Positions 42,486 to 51,813 are shown, numbered from the stretch's first letter. The stretch: 64,000 bases of DNA from Brevibacillus_H sp049846925 (GCF_049846925.1 NZ_JBNCMT010000006.1:62001-126000), one strand, 5' to 3'. The notes: generated by a model from the sequence alone, not told the origin. Program-made: numbers and translations.

Positions 42486-42983
42486 ATGAAAAAATTGAAG
42501 ATTGGTTTAAGGTTCGTTATCATGAGACAGTTTGGTTTCGCATTCCTTTTCTTTGCAGCTTTGATTCTGAATCCTCATCAAGTCAGTGCGGCAGAAACAA
42601 TGCCACCCATGCCATGCAGTCTGGTCCTTGAACCAGTAAATCCAGTTTACTCTAATGCAAAGGGAGTTGCTCTGGTTTACAAGGTGAAATTGACGCCAAG
42701 CTTTCCCCGTACCAGTCTAAGCATACACGCCCTGCACTTACCGGAACCTTCCACCTTTGGACAATATGATGGCTATGAAGGGTTTGCCTTTATTCCCGGT
42801 GAGATCAGCTGGCGGTTCAAGCTGTATCCGACATCTAAACAAGACAGCCCAACGTGGGCAGGACGAATCGATGATATCACTGCCAAAATGGACAATGTCA
42901 CCATCGAAGTACGTCCTTCCAACTCCAAAACAGAAAAGTTGGGTTCTCCCACGTTGAGAAGTCATATGAAAAATTGTCGGTGA
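42486..42983 (+). CDS. Secreted hypothetical protein
   Basis: A 165-residue exported protein with a signal peptide of about 34 residues ending in VSA. The mature part (about 130 residues) looks like one beta domain, with two cysteines (in MPCSL near the start and KNCR at the end) that could form a disulfide. No family recognised. AAGGAGGGG lies before the ATG at 42486. Its stop is next to that of the convergent AraC gene. Confidence 0.6.
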   Translation: MKKLKIGLRFVIMRQFGFAFLFFAALILNPHQVSAAETMPPMPCSLVLEPVNPVYSNAKGVALVYKVKLTPSFPRTSLSIHALHLPEPSTFGQYDGYEGFAFIPGEISWRFKLYPTSKQDSPTWAGRIDDITAKMDNVTIEVRPSNSKTEKLGSPTLRSHMKNCR

Positions 42984-42984
42984 T

Positions 42985-43854
42985 CTATCTTTTCGTAACA
43001 GGTATCCATATCTCACTTCTAAATGTCGGTGATGTTATCTCTTTACTCTCATTCCACAAGATTTCTGGACCTTCTGTCAGTTCATAATGAGAGGATGGAA
43101 ACCATTCGGAAAAGATGCGCCCCCAGACATTTTGCAGCGTTTCGGGAAAAGGCCCGACGACTTCAAAAACAGCCCAGGTGGAGGCAGCAACTTCAAGCTT
43201 CGTCAGGTCGTCTGGGCACTCATTCGTTGTTGCTGCACCGATATAATGGTCCAGCTCGCCTCCATCCTGTCTGCCTTCTGAAAAGTTGGTGGATGCACTG
43301 ATCAGACCCGTCGGATGAATATTCGATATAGCTTTCAATCGTTGAATTTTCTCCTGATCTAAACTTGCCCACATCGCAGCAATTTCCTGGTTCACTCCGT
43401 TGTAAATCAAGGGAACTCTTTTCTTGAGGCCAACAATGCGAAAAGCTGCTTTTTCTTCTATGCGATAGTTCATTTCACTACCTCCTCGTATCGATAGATG
43501 AAAGGTCATGCGAGGATAGGCTTTTAATGATTGACCATGACTTCTGGCTTCTGACGGCGTTACGCCATGCAAACTTTGAAACGCCCTCGTAAAGGAGTCT
43601 GGTGAGTTGTATCCATATTGAATAGCAACATCGATGACTCTCTTATTGCTGTTCGCAAGCTCAGAAGCCGCCAGCGTCAGGCGTCTGCGACGAATATATT
43701 CCGATAGCGAAACACCAGCAAGGAATGAAAACATTCGTTTGAAATGATATTCCGAGCAGCAAGCCCTTCTAGCAACTTCTTTATAGTCAATTTCTTCGGT
43801 CAGATTCTCTTCCAGATAGCTCATGGCATTATTCAAATGAGTCAGCCAATCCAT
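42985..43854 (-). CDS. AraC-family regulator with GyrI-like domain
   Basis: A 289-residue regulator. The N-terminal AraC double helix-turn-helix is at about 8-105 (YKEVARRACCSEYHFKRMFSFLAG and DVAIQYGYNSPDSFTRAFQSLHGVTPSEAR). The C-terminal GyrI/Rob-type effector domain spans about 128-287. Such proteins (Rob-like) answer to small hydrophobic ligands. The ATG at 43854 lies 8 bases after GGAAGG. No obvious target gene next to it. Confidence 0.85.
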   Translation of the reverse strand: MDWLTHLNNAMSYLEENLTEEIDYKEVARRACCSEYHFKRMFSFLAGVSLSEYIRRRRLTLAASELANSNKRVIDVAIQYGYNSPDSFTRAFQSLHGVTPSEARSHGQSLKAYPRMTFHLSIRGGSEMNYRIEEKAAFRIVGLKKRVPLIYNGVNQEIAAMWASLDQEKIQRLKAISNIHPTGLISASTNFSEGRQDGGELDHYIGAATTNECPDDLTKLEVAASTWAVFEVVGPFPETLQNVWGRIFSEWFPSSHYELTEGPEILWNESKEITSPTFRSEIWIPVTKR

Positions 43855-43946
43855 GTACATCACCTTCCTCTACCAATACAATAGCAGGTGTAAAAAGCTT
43901 CTATCCGACTTCTCGTGCACAATCATGCAGGGATAAAGATGAAAAA

Positions 43947-43978
43947 AGACGAGGTTGAACTGCTTTCGGTTCCCTCGC
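43947..43978 (-). terminator. Terminator of the thioesterase gene
   Basis: On the minus strand GGCGAGGGAAC pairs imperfectly with GTTCAACCTCGTC, followed by TTTTTTC. Confidence 0.6.
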
Positions 43979-43996
43979 CTTCTAATTTCCATATGA

Positions 43997-44506
43997 TTAA
44001 ATGCTTTTGGTCGTATCGATTTGCTTGATAAATTCCTTCAAGTTCTCTTTTCGTTCGATCCTCATTTGTTTTCTTTCCTTGGCCGATTCAAAAAGTCTCT
44101 TTTCTTCTTCGGTCTCAGGTACGATTGGAGTTACTGGTGTCGGTTTTCCGTTCTCATCTAATGCTACAAATGTCAAAAAGGAAGTGGCGGTCAGTTGTCT
44201 CTCGCCTGTCATGAGGTCTTCGGATATGACTTTTACGAAAACCTCCATGGAGCTTTTTCCTGTAGAAACAACGAAGGCATCAAGGCACACTGATTGTCCC
44301 ATCTTCGCAGGAGAAAGGAAGTCAATTGAGTCAATGGATGCTGTGACAACGGATTTTCTTGAGTGCCTCATAGCTGCGATGGCAGCCACTTCGTCGATGT
44401 AAGCCATCATGGCACCCCCGAAGATCGTCCCGTGGTTGTTTGTATCCGATGGAAGAACTAATGATGCTTGAATGGTTCTTGATTCACGTGATGATTTTGA
44501 TTCCAT
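43997..44506 (-). CDS. Hotdog-fold acyl-CoA thioesterase
   Basis: A 169-residue cytoplasmic thioesterase of the YciA/YkhA type. Key elements are LPSDTNNHGTIFGGAMMAYIDEVAAIAA (residues 19-46; the catalytic Asn/Asp area and the hotdog helix) and VTASIDSIDFLSPAKMGQ. The lysine/glutamate-rich tail (137-169) is charged and helical. It hydrolyses acyl-CoAs. AAAGGAG lies 7 bases before the ATG at 44506. Confidence 0.87.
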   Translation of the reverse strand: MESKSSRESRTIQASLVLPSDTNNHGTIFGGAMMAYIDEVAAIAAMRHSRKSVVTASIDSIDFLSPAKMGQSVCLDAFVVSTGKSSMEVFVKVISEDLMTGERQLTATSFLTFVALDENGKPTPVTPIVPETEEEKRLFESAKERKQMRIERKENLKEFIKQIDTTKSI

Positions 44507-44644
44507 TTGTATGCTCCTTTTCCACTGTCTATCTCTTTCATTTACCAATATCAATATACTTATACTAACATATTGTGAACATTCTTCAGCGTTTATGTCA
44601 GAAGTTCGATAATTCCAACTTCTATCAGCAAAACAACCCGCAGA

Positions 44645-44676
44645 AAAAACCAGTTTACCTAAAAACGATAAACTGG
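44645..44676 (-). terminator. Terminator of the Cys-rich protein unit
   Basis: CCAGTTTA/TAAACTGG (44650-44657 and 44669-44676) is followed on the minus strand by TTTTTTC. Confidence 0.78.
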
Positions 44677-44683
44677 CTCATCA

Positions 44684-45427
44684 CTATTTGATATGCTGCT
44701 CGATCAATTCAATCAATTCATGTCCAAAAGTTCTCTCCAGTAAATCCTTGCCCCACACATAAGCAGACTCATAGCGCTCCACAGGAAACAGTTCGGGTGA
44801 AAGCTCGTCATTCGCTTGTCTTCGCTCCAGACTTGCACAATAGAATTGATCCAGATAATCGTTTCCCCAGCGATTGAAAGATGCCGTTTCTTCGGTCAGG
44901 GCCGTGATCAGGATGCGTGTGGGAAGCTGAATAAGCTCAATCGGGTACAGCATACAGCTAAACGGTTTGATCGGGAAAACATCGTGCCCGTGTGCTGCGG
45001 CATGTGCGTGTATAGAACAGCAGGAGACCCCATTCAATTCAGTGACGAAAATACAGCTTTTTCGGTACGTGCGAATAGTATCATACCTGCCTAACTGCCA
45101 TATTCCCTTTTCCCGCATGCTTTCCTCTGCTTCCGGAGACATAAATCCTGGTTTCATCGCAAAAGCGTATTCTTCCATTGGCTTTACTTGCGTGTAGTGC
45201 ACTGCATAAGGCTGACCCTCTTCGCAACAGGTGACCTGATGCACCTTTTTGCAGTTGAAGCAGTCCAGCATAAATGGGCGCTGTAATGCCTTTATATCGA
45301 TGATGAAGCGTTCGGTGTAAAGTAGCTCTTTCTTGTGCTGCTTCAGATATTTTTCCAGTCGGTAAATCTCCCGTTCTGCCATCGGGTCAGAAGTACCGTA
45401 GTAAGCATATTTCATACTGGTATTCAT
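44684..45427 (-). CDS. Cys-rich protein, YkgJ/DUF3109-like
   Basis: A 247-residue soluble protein with clustered cysteines: CFNCKKVHQVTCCEEG (about 56-71), CIFV, CCSIHAHAAAHGHD and SCMLYP. This order resembles the Fe-S or zinc-binding YkgJ/DUF3109 families, in which a C-terminal C(M/R)xYP block is typical. Function unknown. The start ATG at 45427 overlaps the previous gene's TGA by four bases, so the two are translationally coupled. Confidence 0.65.
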   Translation of the reverse strand: MNTSMKYAYYGTSDPMAEREIYRLEKYLKQHKKELLYTERFIIDIKALQRPFMLDCFNCKKVHQVTCCEEGQPYAVHYTQVKPMEEYAFAMKPGFMSPEAEESMREKGIWQLGRYDTIRTYRKSCIFVTELNGVSCCSIHAHAAAHGHDVFPIKPFSCMLYPIELIQLPTRILITALTEETASFNRWGNDYLDQFYCASLERRQANDELSPELFPVERYESAYVWGKDLLERTFGHELIELIEQHIK

Positions 45428-45741
45428 TTGATTAGGATGATCTCCGCTTCTGTTCCGAAAATACGAAGTTGATTTCCCTCGAGAACGCCAAGATCTTCTT
45501 CGGATGCAGGGACTTCCATCAGCAATTCGATCTCTCCGTCATCTCCTGTAAACAACAGAAATAAATCTTTCTCTTCGAACTCATTATCGGTGATCCGCAC
45601 TTCTTTCAGCGTGCCGTTGAAATCAATTACTTCTTCTTCATCCGCTTCTTCACTATCCCACTGGGTATAGGTAACAGAGAGTGCCTGGTTGATGAATTGT
45701 TGCAATGTGTTTTCGATTTCCTTGTGTGTATGAAGTTCCAT
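45424..45741 (-). CDS. Small acidic hypothetical protein
   Basis: A 105-residue, strongly acidic protein (SEEADEEEVIDFNG, EFEEKD, GDDGEIEL) with a predicted beta-rich second half. No family recognised. AGGAGG lies 7 bases before the ATG at 45741. It is coupled to the Cys-rich protein gene downstream; acidic partners of metal proteins sometimes act as chaperones, but that is speculation. Confidence 0.6.
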   Translation of the reverse strand: MELHTHKEIENTLQQFINQALSVTYTQWDSEEADEEEVIDFNGTLKEVRITDNEFEEKDLFLLFTGDDGEIELLMEVPASEEDLGVLEGNQLRIFGTEAEIILIK

Positions 45742-45769
45742 TGTTGATCCTCCTATAGGTTTGAAGCGA

Positions 45770-46351
45770 TTATTTGACTGCCAGAATGCACACAAATTTA
45801 TCCTGATCGGTTATCCACGTGCGATCGATCGTCTTGAACCCGGCCTGACGGTACAACTGTTCGATCTCGGGCTCACCATAACGATGGTGGTAGAGGCCGT
45901 CTACGAGCAGTTCACCTTCTCCTTGCAAGTAAGAGGCAAAAAACACACCGCCTGGCTTTAAAATGCGAATCACTTCGGCAAGTGTCAGTTTCAGGTCGTC
46001 AGGTGTTACATAAAACAGAGATCCATTCGCCCACACCCCATCAAAGGTAGCATCTTCAAACGGCAGCGCACGGAAATCCCCTTGCAAAAAGGATACCCCT
46101 TCCACCTGTCGTTTAGCCTCATTCAGCATTACTTCACTGATGTCAAGCCCCTGTACATCAAGGGAATACCGCTGTAAGCGAAGGGAGTCACGACCAACTC
46201 CGCAGCCTAAGTCAAGCACTCGTCCTCCACCAAGCATCATCTGGAATGCAGGCAAGCAGATTGAAGCGTTTTTCATGAGTTCGGATACATCTGTTGCAGC
46301 ACTTCCCAATCGGTCAAATGTTTCTTTATTGCGAACAACGTAATCTTCCAT
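45770..46351 (-). CDS. Class I SAM-dependent methyltransferase
   Basis: A 193-residue Rossmann methyltransferase. Motif I is VLDLGCGVGRDSL (about 43-55), motif II ends in the acidic Asp of VQGLDIS, and GDFRALPF and LKPGGVFFAS are the later motifs. Substrate unknown (methyltransf_11/25 type). The ATG at 46351 has AAGGAGG about 9 bases upstream; the 46 in-frame codons before it are basic and unsupported. It lies 28 bases upstream of the acidic protein gene, so the three genes down to 44684 may form one operon. Confidence 0.82.
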   Translation of the reverse strand: MEDYVVRNKETFDRLGSAATDVSELMKNASICLPAFQMMLGGGRVLDLGCGVGRDSLRLQRYSLDVQGLDISEVMLNEAKRQVEGVSFLQGDFRALPFEDATFDGVWANGSLFYVTPDDLKLTLAEVIRILKPGGVFFASYLQGEGELLVDGLYHHRYGEPEIEQLYRQAGFKTIDRTWITDQDKFVCILAVK

Positions 46352-46531
46352 TTGCCTTTGCCTCCTTTTTCTGACAAAACGGTTATGATCGTGTGTGGTC
46401 TCTATGTATACAAGCAACTGATATCGTCGTATTTGTGCGACCCGAGCAAATCTACTTCTACTATAACAACGGATCAAATGCTTTGACAAACAATTCCGAT
46501 CAAAATGCTATATTTTTCTCTGGAAAAAAGA

Positions 46532-46546
46532 AAGACTGCTGAGCAA
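46532..46546 (-). terminator. Probable terminator after the pterin-dehydratase-like gene
   Basis: On the minus strand CTGCT-TGCT(C)-AGCAG is followed by TCTTTCTTTTTTCC. Short stem but a good T-rich tail. Confidence 0.45.
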
Positions 46547-46591
46547 GCAGCCCAACAGCCGGATGAAAACGTTATCAATAGCTAGCAATTC

Positions 46592-46876
46592 CTAGCCTGC
46601 AAGCTTATTTATCGTCTGAGCGAGTGCAAAATCTCGTCCACTCAAGCCTTTTTGATTGGTTGAAAGAGTAATGGTGACGGCAGAACCGCTGATTCGAATG
46701 TCCATATGGTCCTTGTCTTTTTCTGCATACTCCGCAATTTGATTGATAAAACGAACGGCGGAGTGAAAATCTGGATAAGAAAAAATGCGGAGCAAGGCCA
46801 TTTGATCCTCCACGAGCTTCCAGCCTGGCACTTTGTTCAGATTCCACTTGATTTGTTCCATGGTTAGTTTGGTCAT
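46592..46876 (-). CDS. Pterin-4a-carbinolamine dehydratase-like protein
   Basis: A 94-residue alpha+beta protein of the PCD/DCoH family (WKLVEDQMALLRIFSYPDFHSAVRFINQIAEYAEK ... ISGSAVTITLSTNQKGLSGRDFALAQTI). The family's catalytic histidine pair is only partly kept: HHP becomes DHMD, and the third His (TTH) becomes Asn in STNQ. Activity may therefore be weak or changed. No phenylalanine hydroxylase gene is near. The ATG at 46876 has GGGGGG 8 bases upstream. Confidence 0.72.
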   Translation of the reverse strand: MTKLTMEQIKWNLNKVPGWKLVEDQMALLRIFSYPDFHSAVRFINQIAEYAEKDKDHMDIRISGSAVTITLSTNQKGLSGRDFALAQTINKLAG

Positions 46877-46971
46877 CCAGGATTCCCCCCTCGGTCGTAT
46901 GAACAATCTTTTCACCATCATATTCACCGACCGAGAGAGTTAGTCACACCAAATGCACGTTACTATGAAAT

Positions 46972-47712
46972 TTATTCTTCTTTAACGGCAAAGAATATCA
47001 TACGGGGTGATTCTTGCCCCTTATATGGTTGGAACAAGTAATCTCCGTACACCTGAATGTGTCGGAAGCCTGCCTTGGTTAACATGGTTTGCATTTCATT
47101 CAATTCGTACAAACGAACCTGTTCCATATACTCACGAGGTTGGTTGTTTTCTGCGTCTGTCACAGTAATTCGCTTTTTCACACATCCGTTTTCGATCCAA
47201 CGCTTTTCTTGAATGTACAGCCCATCCATTTCCCGTTCGGACTCGGGCACAAGGTTGGCTTTCACATAAGCAGGATTGAGGTAATCAATCAGCACTTCCC
47301 CGCCTGTCTTTAACGCCTTCGCCATATTGGAGATAACTTGCTCATTCTCTTCATTGGTGCTGAAATAACCGAAACTCGTAAACAAATTCACCACAATATC
47401 AAATTCATTCTCAAACGGAATGGTACGCATGTCATGTTGATAGAACACTGCGTTGTCGTATGTGTTTTGTTCGATAGCAAGTTCAAGGAGAACTGGGGAC
47501 AAATCAACTCCCACTACCTCATATCCACGTCTGGCAAATGCCCGTGAATGTCGTCCGCTGCCGCAGCACAAATCGAGGACGCGTCCAGACGGCTTGATCG
47601 GCAGGCGGTTTAGCAGATTCGCAATCTCCTGGTCGGCTGAGTTTTCATCTCTATGTTGATAAACCAACAGATAATCTTCACGAAAACTTTGTTCAAACCA
47701 TGCATCAGTCAT
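46972..47712 (-). CDS. Class I SAM-dependent methyltransferase
   Basis: A 246-residue methyltransferase. Motif I is RVLDLCCGSGRHSRAFARRGYEVVGVDLS (about 44-72), followed by QHDMRTIPF and LKTGGEVLIDYLNP. The C-terminal half is a beta-rich substrate domain seen in small-molecule methyltransferases. Substrate unknown. The ATG at 47712 follows GGGAGAG. It starts 64 bases after hutG's stop with no terminator between, so read-through from the hut operon is possible. Confidence 0.82.
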   Translation of the reverse strand: MTDAWFEQSFREDYLLVYQHRDENSADQEIANLLNRLPIKPSGRVLDLCCGSGRHSRAFARRGYEVVGVDLSPVLLELAIEQNTYDNAVFYQHDMRTIPFENEFDIVVNLFTSFGYFSTNEENEQVISNMAKALKTGGEVLIDYLNPAYVKANLVPESEREMDGLYIQEKRWIENGCVKKRITVTDAENNQPREYMEQVRLYELNEMQTMLTKAGFRHIQVYGDYLFQPYKGQESPRMIFFAVKEE

Positions 47713-47776
47713 GTGTATCCGTCTCTCCCTTGTGTAGAATCGCAGGCTCATTATACCACAAGTGGGGAGAGTTTCC

Positions 47777-48754
47777 TTAGCCCTTTACCCGTTTTTGCAC
47801 ACCCGCCATAAAGGACAACAGGACTCGGCAGCCAGACTTGACCGAAATCTGGGAAACATCACGGAAAGGGTCTAGCTCAACCAAATCAAGCGCACCGACT
47901 TTCGGTTCTAGTCCTAAATGATAGACGGCTTCGAACAACTCCCAGGACATCATCCCTCCAGGTGCTGCTCCTGGTGACCCTGGACAATGGGAAAGATCCA
48001 GCACGTCGATGTCTACTGTTACATAAATGACATCCACTCGATTGGACAGCTCAGTGACTACACGCTTCATCAGTTGTTCCAGGCCAATTTGCCGAACCTG
48101 ACGCATAGTGTAGTACGTGATATTGGTTTCTTTGATATAGTCCCGATAGACCGCAGAGTTGGAGAATCCGTGGATACCAATTTGGATGATATCTTCTCCC
48201 CGAATCGCACCGTCTTCCAGAAGGCCACGGAACGGAGTACCATTGCTAGGGCCGCCATCTTCCAAATTGCGCACATCGAAATGGGTGTCAAACTGGATCA
48301 AGCCAACTCTTTTGTCCGCATTCGCTCTCGCAAAAGCTTTGAGAGACGGTCGAGTAATGGAATGATCTCCACCGACTACGATTGGCAGCATTGTAGGGTG
48401 TTGTTGATACAACAGTGTGAGTCCTTCTTCGATATTGCTTTGACAACGGTGGATGTCGGTCGTATGCATTTTGATGTCGCCAATATCCGCTACATGAAGG
48501 TCTGTCAGTTCAACGTCAAAATCCGCATACCAAGTACTGAATCCACGCCATGCCAGTCGAATCGCATTGGGAGTCTCACTTGCCGCAGACGCACTGATAG
48601 AGGAACGGGACAAGGGCGCCCCGATTAATCCGACATCCGGAGTTACCCCTGTCTCGTAGCTGCGAATCCATTGACTTACCTTTTTGTCTAGGCGATCGGC
48701 ACCACCCACACGATTAATCAGCCCTGGTGCGAGGATATAAGGATTATTTTCCAT
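47777..48754 (-). CDS. hutG: Formimidoylglutamase
   Basis: A 325-residue arginase-family enzyme hydrolysing N-formimidoyl-L-glutamate to glutamate and formamide, the last step of the four-step hut pathway. The Mn-ligand motifs are all present: VVGGDHS, FDTHFDVR (DxHxD) and VTVDIDVLD (DxDxxD). The ATG at 48754 lies inside the 3' end of hutI (11-base overlap) with GGGAGG upstream. Its genetic position identifies it as HutG rather than agmatinase. Confidence 0.92.
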   Translation of the reverse strand: MENNPYILAPGLINRVGGADRLDKKVSQWIRSYETGVTPDVGLIGAPLSRSSISASAASETPNAIRLAWRGFSTWYADFDVELTDLHVADIGDIKMHTTDIHRCQSNIEEGLTLLYQQHPTMLPIVVGGDHSITRPSLKAFARANADKRVGLIQFDTHFDVRNLEDGGPSNGTPFRGLLEDGAIRGEDIIQIGIHGFSNSAVYRDYIKETNITYYTMRQVRQIGLEQLMKRVVTELSNRVDVIYVTVDIDVLDLSHCPGSPGAAPGGMMSWELFEAVYHLGLEPKVGALDLVELDPFRDVSQISVKSGCRVLLSFMAGVQKRVKG

Positions 48755-50042
48755 GAACGAAATGACCTCCCTGCACCACAATGTGGCCTGCTTTTATTAC
48801 GGTATCGACATGATTAACGCCATAATTATATTGGAGGTATTGATAAGTCGGCACATTCATGAACACAATGTCTGCCTGCTTGCCTGCCTCCAGGCTGCCG
48901 ATACGCTTCGCTTGTCCGATCGCATGGGCAGCGTTAATAGTCGTTGCCACAATTACTTCTGCCGGCGTCATTTTCATATGGAAGCATGCCAGGTTCATAA
49001 TAAGCTGCAAATTTTCTGTCGGAGATGATCCCGGATTGCGGTCTGTAGACAAAGCAACCGGAACACCTGAATCAACCATCTTGCGTCCACGGGCAAATTC
49101 AGCCATCAGGAAGAATGCCGTACCTGGCAAAAGTGTAGCAACCACTCCTGCTTCCGCCATCGCCTTGATCCCTTCATCAGATGCTTTGAGCAAGTGATCG
49201 GCAGAGATTGCCCCCACTTTGGCAGCCAGTTCAGCACCGCCCATTGGCTCAATTTCATCTGCGTGGATTTTAGCTCGAAGTCCTAACGCTTTCCCTGCTT
49301 CGAGAATTCGCTCGGACTGCTCGACCGTAAAAACACCGTGCTCGCAGAATACATCGCAGAATTCGGCCAGCTTTTCTTCTGCCACTCTTGGCAGCATTTC
49401 ATTGATAATCAAATCGACGTACGCTTCCGGATTCTCCTTGAATTCTTGTGGAATGGCATGCGCCCCCATGAAAGTGGAGATCAGCTCTACCGGATGCTCG
49501 TTGGAGAGTCGTTTGGCGACACGAAGCTGCTTCAACTCATCTTCTACGGTTAAACCGTACCCGCTCTTCGCTTCTACGGTCGTTACTCCATGCAAGAGAA
49601 ATGCATCCAGACGTGGACGAGCTTCATTCATCAACTGTTGCTCACTTGCCGCTCGTGTTAGTCGAGTCGTGGATAGAATTCCTCCACCCTTTGCCAGGAT
49701 TTCAAGGTAGGTTGCCCCGTTCATCCGCAGCTCCAGTTCATATTCACGAGATCCGGCAAAGACGAGATGGGTATGCGGATCGATCAATCCAGGCATGACC
49801 AGCTTGCCTTCTGCATCAATTCGCTCTACCTGCTCTTTGCGGATGCCCAGTTCTTTCAGTACCGTATAGCCGTGTTCCTCAGTGCCTGTTGCCACGATCA
49901 TTCCGTTATAGATCGCAACTGCATTTCCTTTCCCGTCAAGAACACCAAGATCACTCATCCCTTCTTTGGTACGAGGTTTCTCGTTGTTCCCTTCCAGTGT
50001 CAGGATTTGACTTGCATTGACAATGATTTCTGCCTTGTTCAT
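48744..50042 (-). CDS. hutI: Imidazolonepropionase
   Basis: A 432-residue amidohydrolase that converts 4-imidazolone-5-propionate to formimidoylglutamate. Metal ligands lie in LIDPHTHLVFAG (HxH, near 90), KIHADEI and ISADHLL, with LSTDRNPGS providing the catalytic Asp. The length fits the family. It lies five bases after hutU and overlaps hutG. GGGGG precedes the ATG. Confidence 0.95.
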   Translation of the reverse strand: MNKAEIIVNASQILTLEGNNEKPRTKEGMSDLGVLDGKGNAVAIYNGMIVATGTEEHGYTVLKELGIRKEQVERIDAEGKLVMPGLIDPHTHLVFAGSREYELELRMNGATYLEILAKGGGILSTTRLTRAASEQQLMNEARPRLDAFLLHGVTTVEAKSGYGLTVEDELKQLRVAKRLSNEHPVELISTFMGAHAIPQEFKENPEAYVDLIINEMLPRVAEEKLAEFCDVFCEHGVFTVEQSERILEAGKALGLRAKIHADEIEPMGGAELAAKVGAISADHLLKASDEGIKAMAEAGVVATLLPGTAFFLMAEFARGRKMVDSGVPVALSTDRNPGSSPTENLQLIMNLACFHMKMTPAEVIVATTINAAHAIGQAKRIGSLEAGKQADIVFMNVPTYQYLQYNYGVNHVDTVIKAGHIVVQGGHFVHGK

Positions 50043-50047
50043 CTTGA

Positions 50048-51712
50048 TTATTCCCCCATCATCGGGATCTTCACGCCTTTTTCCTTGGCTGTTTCGATAG
50101 CTAATTCATAACCGGCATCTGCATGGCGAACGACACCCATACCAGGATCAGATGTAAGGACACGTTCCAGACGCTCGGCTGCTTCTGGTGTTCCATCAGC
50201 AACGATAACCATCCCTGCATGGAGAGAATATCCCATACCAACGCCACCGCCATGATGTACAGAAACCCAGCTTGCGCCGTTGACTGCATTGATCATCGCA
50301 TTGAGAATTGGCCAGTCGGAAATCGCATCACTGCCGTCTTTCATTGCTTCTGTCTCACGGTTCGGGGAAGCAACGGAGCCGCAATCGAGGTGGTCACGAC
50401 CGATGACGATTGGCGCTTTCAATTCACCTTTTGCCACCATTTCATTGATAATGCGTCCGAATTTCGCACGCTCTCCATAACCTAACCAGCAAATGCGGGA
50501 AGGCAAGCCCTGGAATTGTACTTTTTCCTGTGCCATTTTAATCCAGCGTACAAGATGCTCGTTATCGGCAAACTCACGCATGATTACTTCATCTGTTTTA
50601 TAAATATCTTCTGGATCGCCAGAGAGTGCTACCCATCGGAAAGGCCCTTTTCCTTCGCAGAAGAGTGGACGGATAAACGCTGGTACAAAGCCTGGGAAGT
50701 CGAATGCATTGGACACTCCCTCTTCGAAAGCCACTTGACGGATGTTGTTGCCGTAGTCGAATGCGATTGCGCCTTGCTTTTGCATATCCAGGATCGCTTG
50801 GACATGTGTTGCCATGCTTTGTTTCGCCAAGCGGATATATTCTTCTGGATTCTCTTCACGCAGCTTTTTGCCTTGTTCCATGGTGTAGCCTACCGGAAGA
50901 TAACCATTCAACGGGTCGTGAGCAGAGGTTTGGTCAGTTACCAAATCAGGAATCTCACCACGACGAACCATTTCAGGCAAGATCTCAGCCGCATTGCCTA
51001 AAAGACCGATGGAAAGCGGTTTGCCCGCAGCTTTGGCTTCTTTTGCCAGGCGAAGCGCTTCATCTAATGTATCCGCTTGCACGTCACAATAACGAGTTTC
51101 GATACGGCGTGCAATACGAGTAGCGTCACACTCAACAGCGATAACTACCCCTTGATTCATCGTAACAGCCAGTGGTTGTGCTCCACCCATTCCGCCAAGA
51201 CCCGCAGTCACTGTGATCGTTCCTTTAAGTGAGCCGTTGAAATGTTGGCGTCCCGCTTCAGCGAACGTCTCATATGTACCTTGGAGAATTCCTTGTGTGC
51301 CAATGTAAATCCAGGAACCTGCTGTCATTTGTCCGTACATGATCAAGCCACGCTTCTCCAGATCACGGAAGACATTCCAGTTTGCCCATGCAGGCACGAG
51401 ATTGGAGTTGGCAAGCAGCACTCTTGGTGCATTTGCATGAGATTTGAATACAGCTACCGGTTTACCGGACTGGACAAGTAATGTTTCATCATCATTTAGT
51501 TCTTTCAAGCTTTTTACGATGGCGTCAAAGCTCTCCCAGTTACGTGCTGCCTTACCGATACCACCATAAACAACCAAATCTTCCGGGCGCTCCGCTACAT
51601 CCGGGTCCAGGTTATTCATCATCATGCGAAGGGCTGCTTCTTGTACCCACCCTTTGCATTCTTTCTCAGTGCCACGGTTTGCCCGAATAATACGTGCCTG
51701 TTGTTGACTCAT
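50048..51712 (-). CDS. hutU: Urocanate hydratase
   Basis: A 554-residue NAD+-dependent urocanase, converting urocanate to imidazolonepropionate. The catalytic/NAD region includes VTAGLGGMGGAQPLA (about 173-187) and DQTSAHDPLNGYLP, with the family-wide GDHLDCGSV and VHHGGGVGMGYS near the C-terminus. First gene of the hutU-hutI-hutG operon. AGGGGGAAG lies before the ATG. Unlike many bacilli, hutH is not in front of it. Confidence 0.95.
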   Translation of the reverse strand: MSQQQARIIRANRGTEKECKGWVQEAALRMMMNNLDPDVAERPEDLVVYGGIGKAARNWESFDAIVKSLKELNDDETLLVQSGKPVAVFKSHANAPRVLLANSNLVPAWANWNVFRDLEKRGLIMYGQMTAGSWIYIGTQGILQGTYETFAEAGRQHFNGSLKGTITVTAGLGGMGGAQPLAVTMNQGVVIAVECDATRIARRIETRYCDVQADTLDEALRLAKEAKAAGKPLSIGLLGNAAEILPEMVRRGEIPDLVTDQTSAHDPLNGYLPVGYTMEQGKKLREENPEEYIRLAKQSMATHVQAILDMQKQGAIAFDYGNNIRQVAFEEGVSNAFDFPGFVPAFIRPLFCEGKGPFRWVALSGDPEDIYKTDEVIMREFADNEHLVRWIKMAQEKVQFQGLPSRICWLGYGERAKFGRIINEMVAKGELKAPIVIGRDHLDCGSVASPNRETEAMKDGSDAISDWPILNAMINAVNGASWVSVHHGGGVGMGYSLHAGMVIVADGTPEAAERLERVLTSDPGMGVVRHADAGYELAIETAKEKGVKIPMMGE

Positions 51713-51813
51713 GGTAACTTCCCCCTAGATATAGTATTTTTCCTCTTAAGAGTTAGTAGACCACAGCAAGCGAATGGCGTGCAAGTTGATGTGGTAGTAC
51801 GTTAGCCTTTTAG

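Noticed and set aside
47987..48628. 213-codon plus-strand frame
   Set aside because: Antisense to hutG, whose metal motifs are complete.
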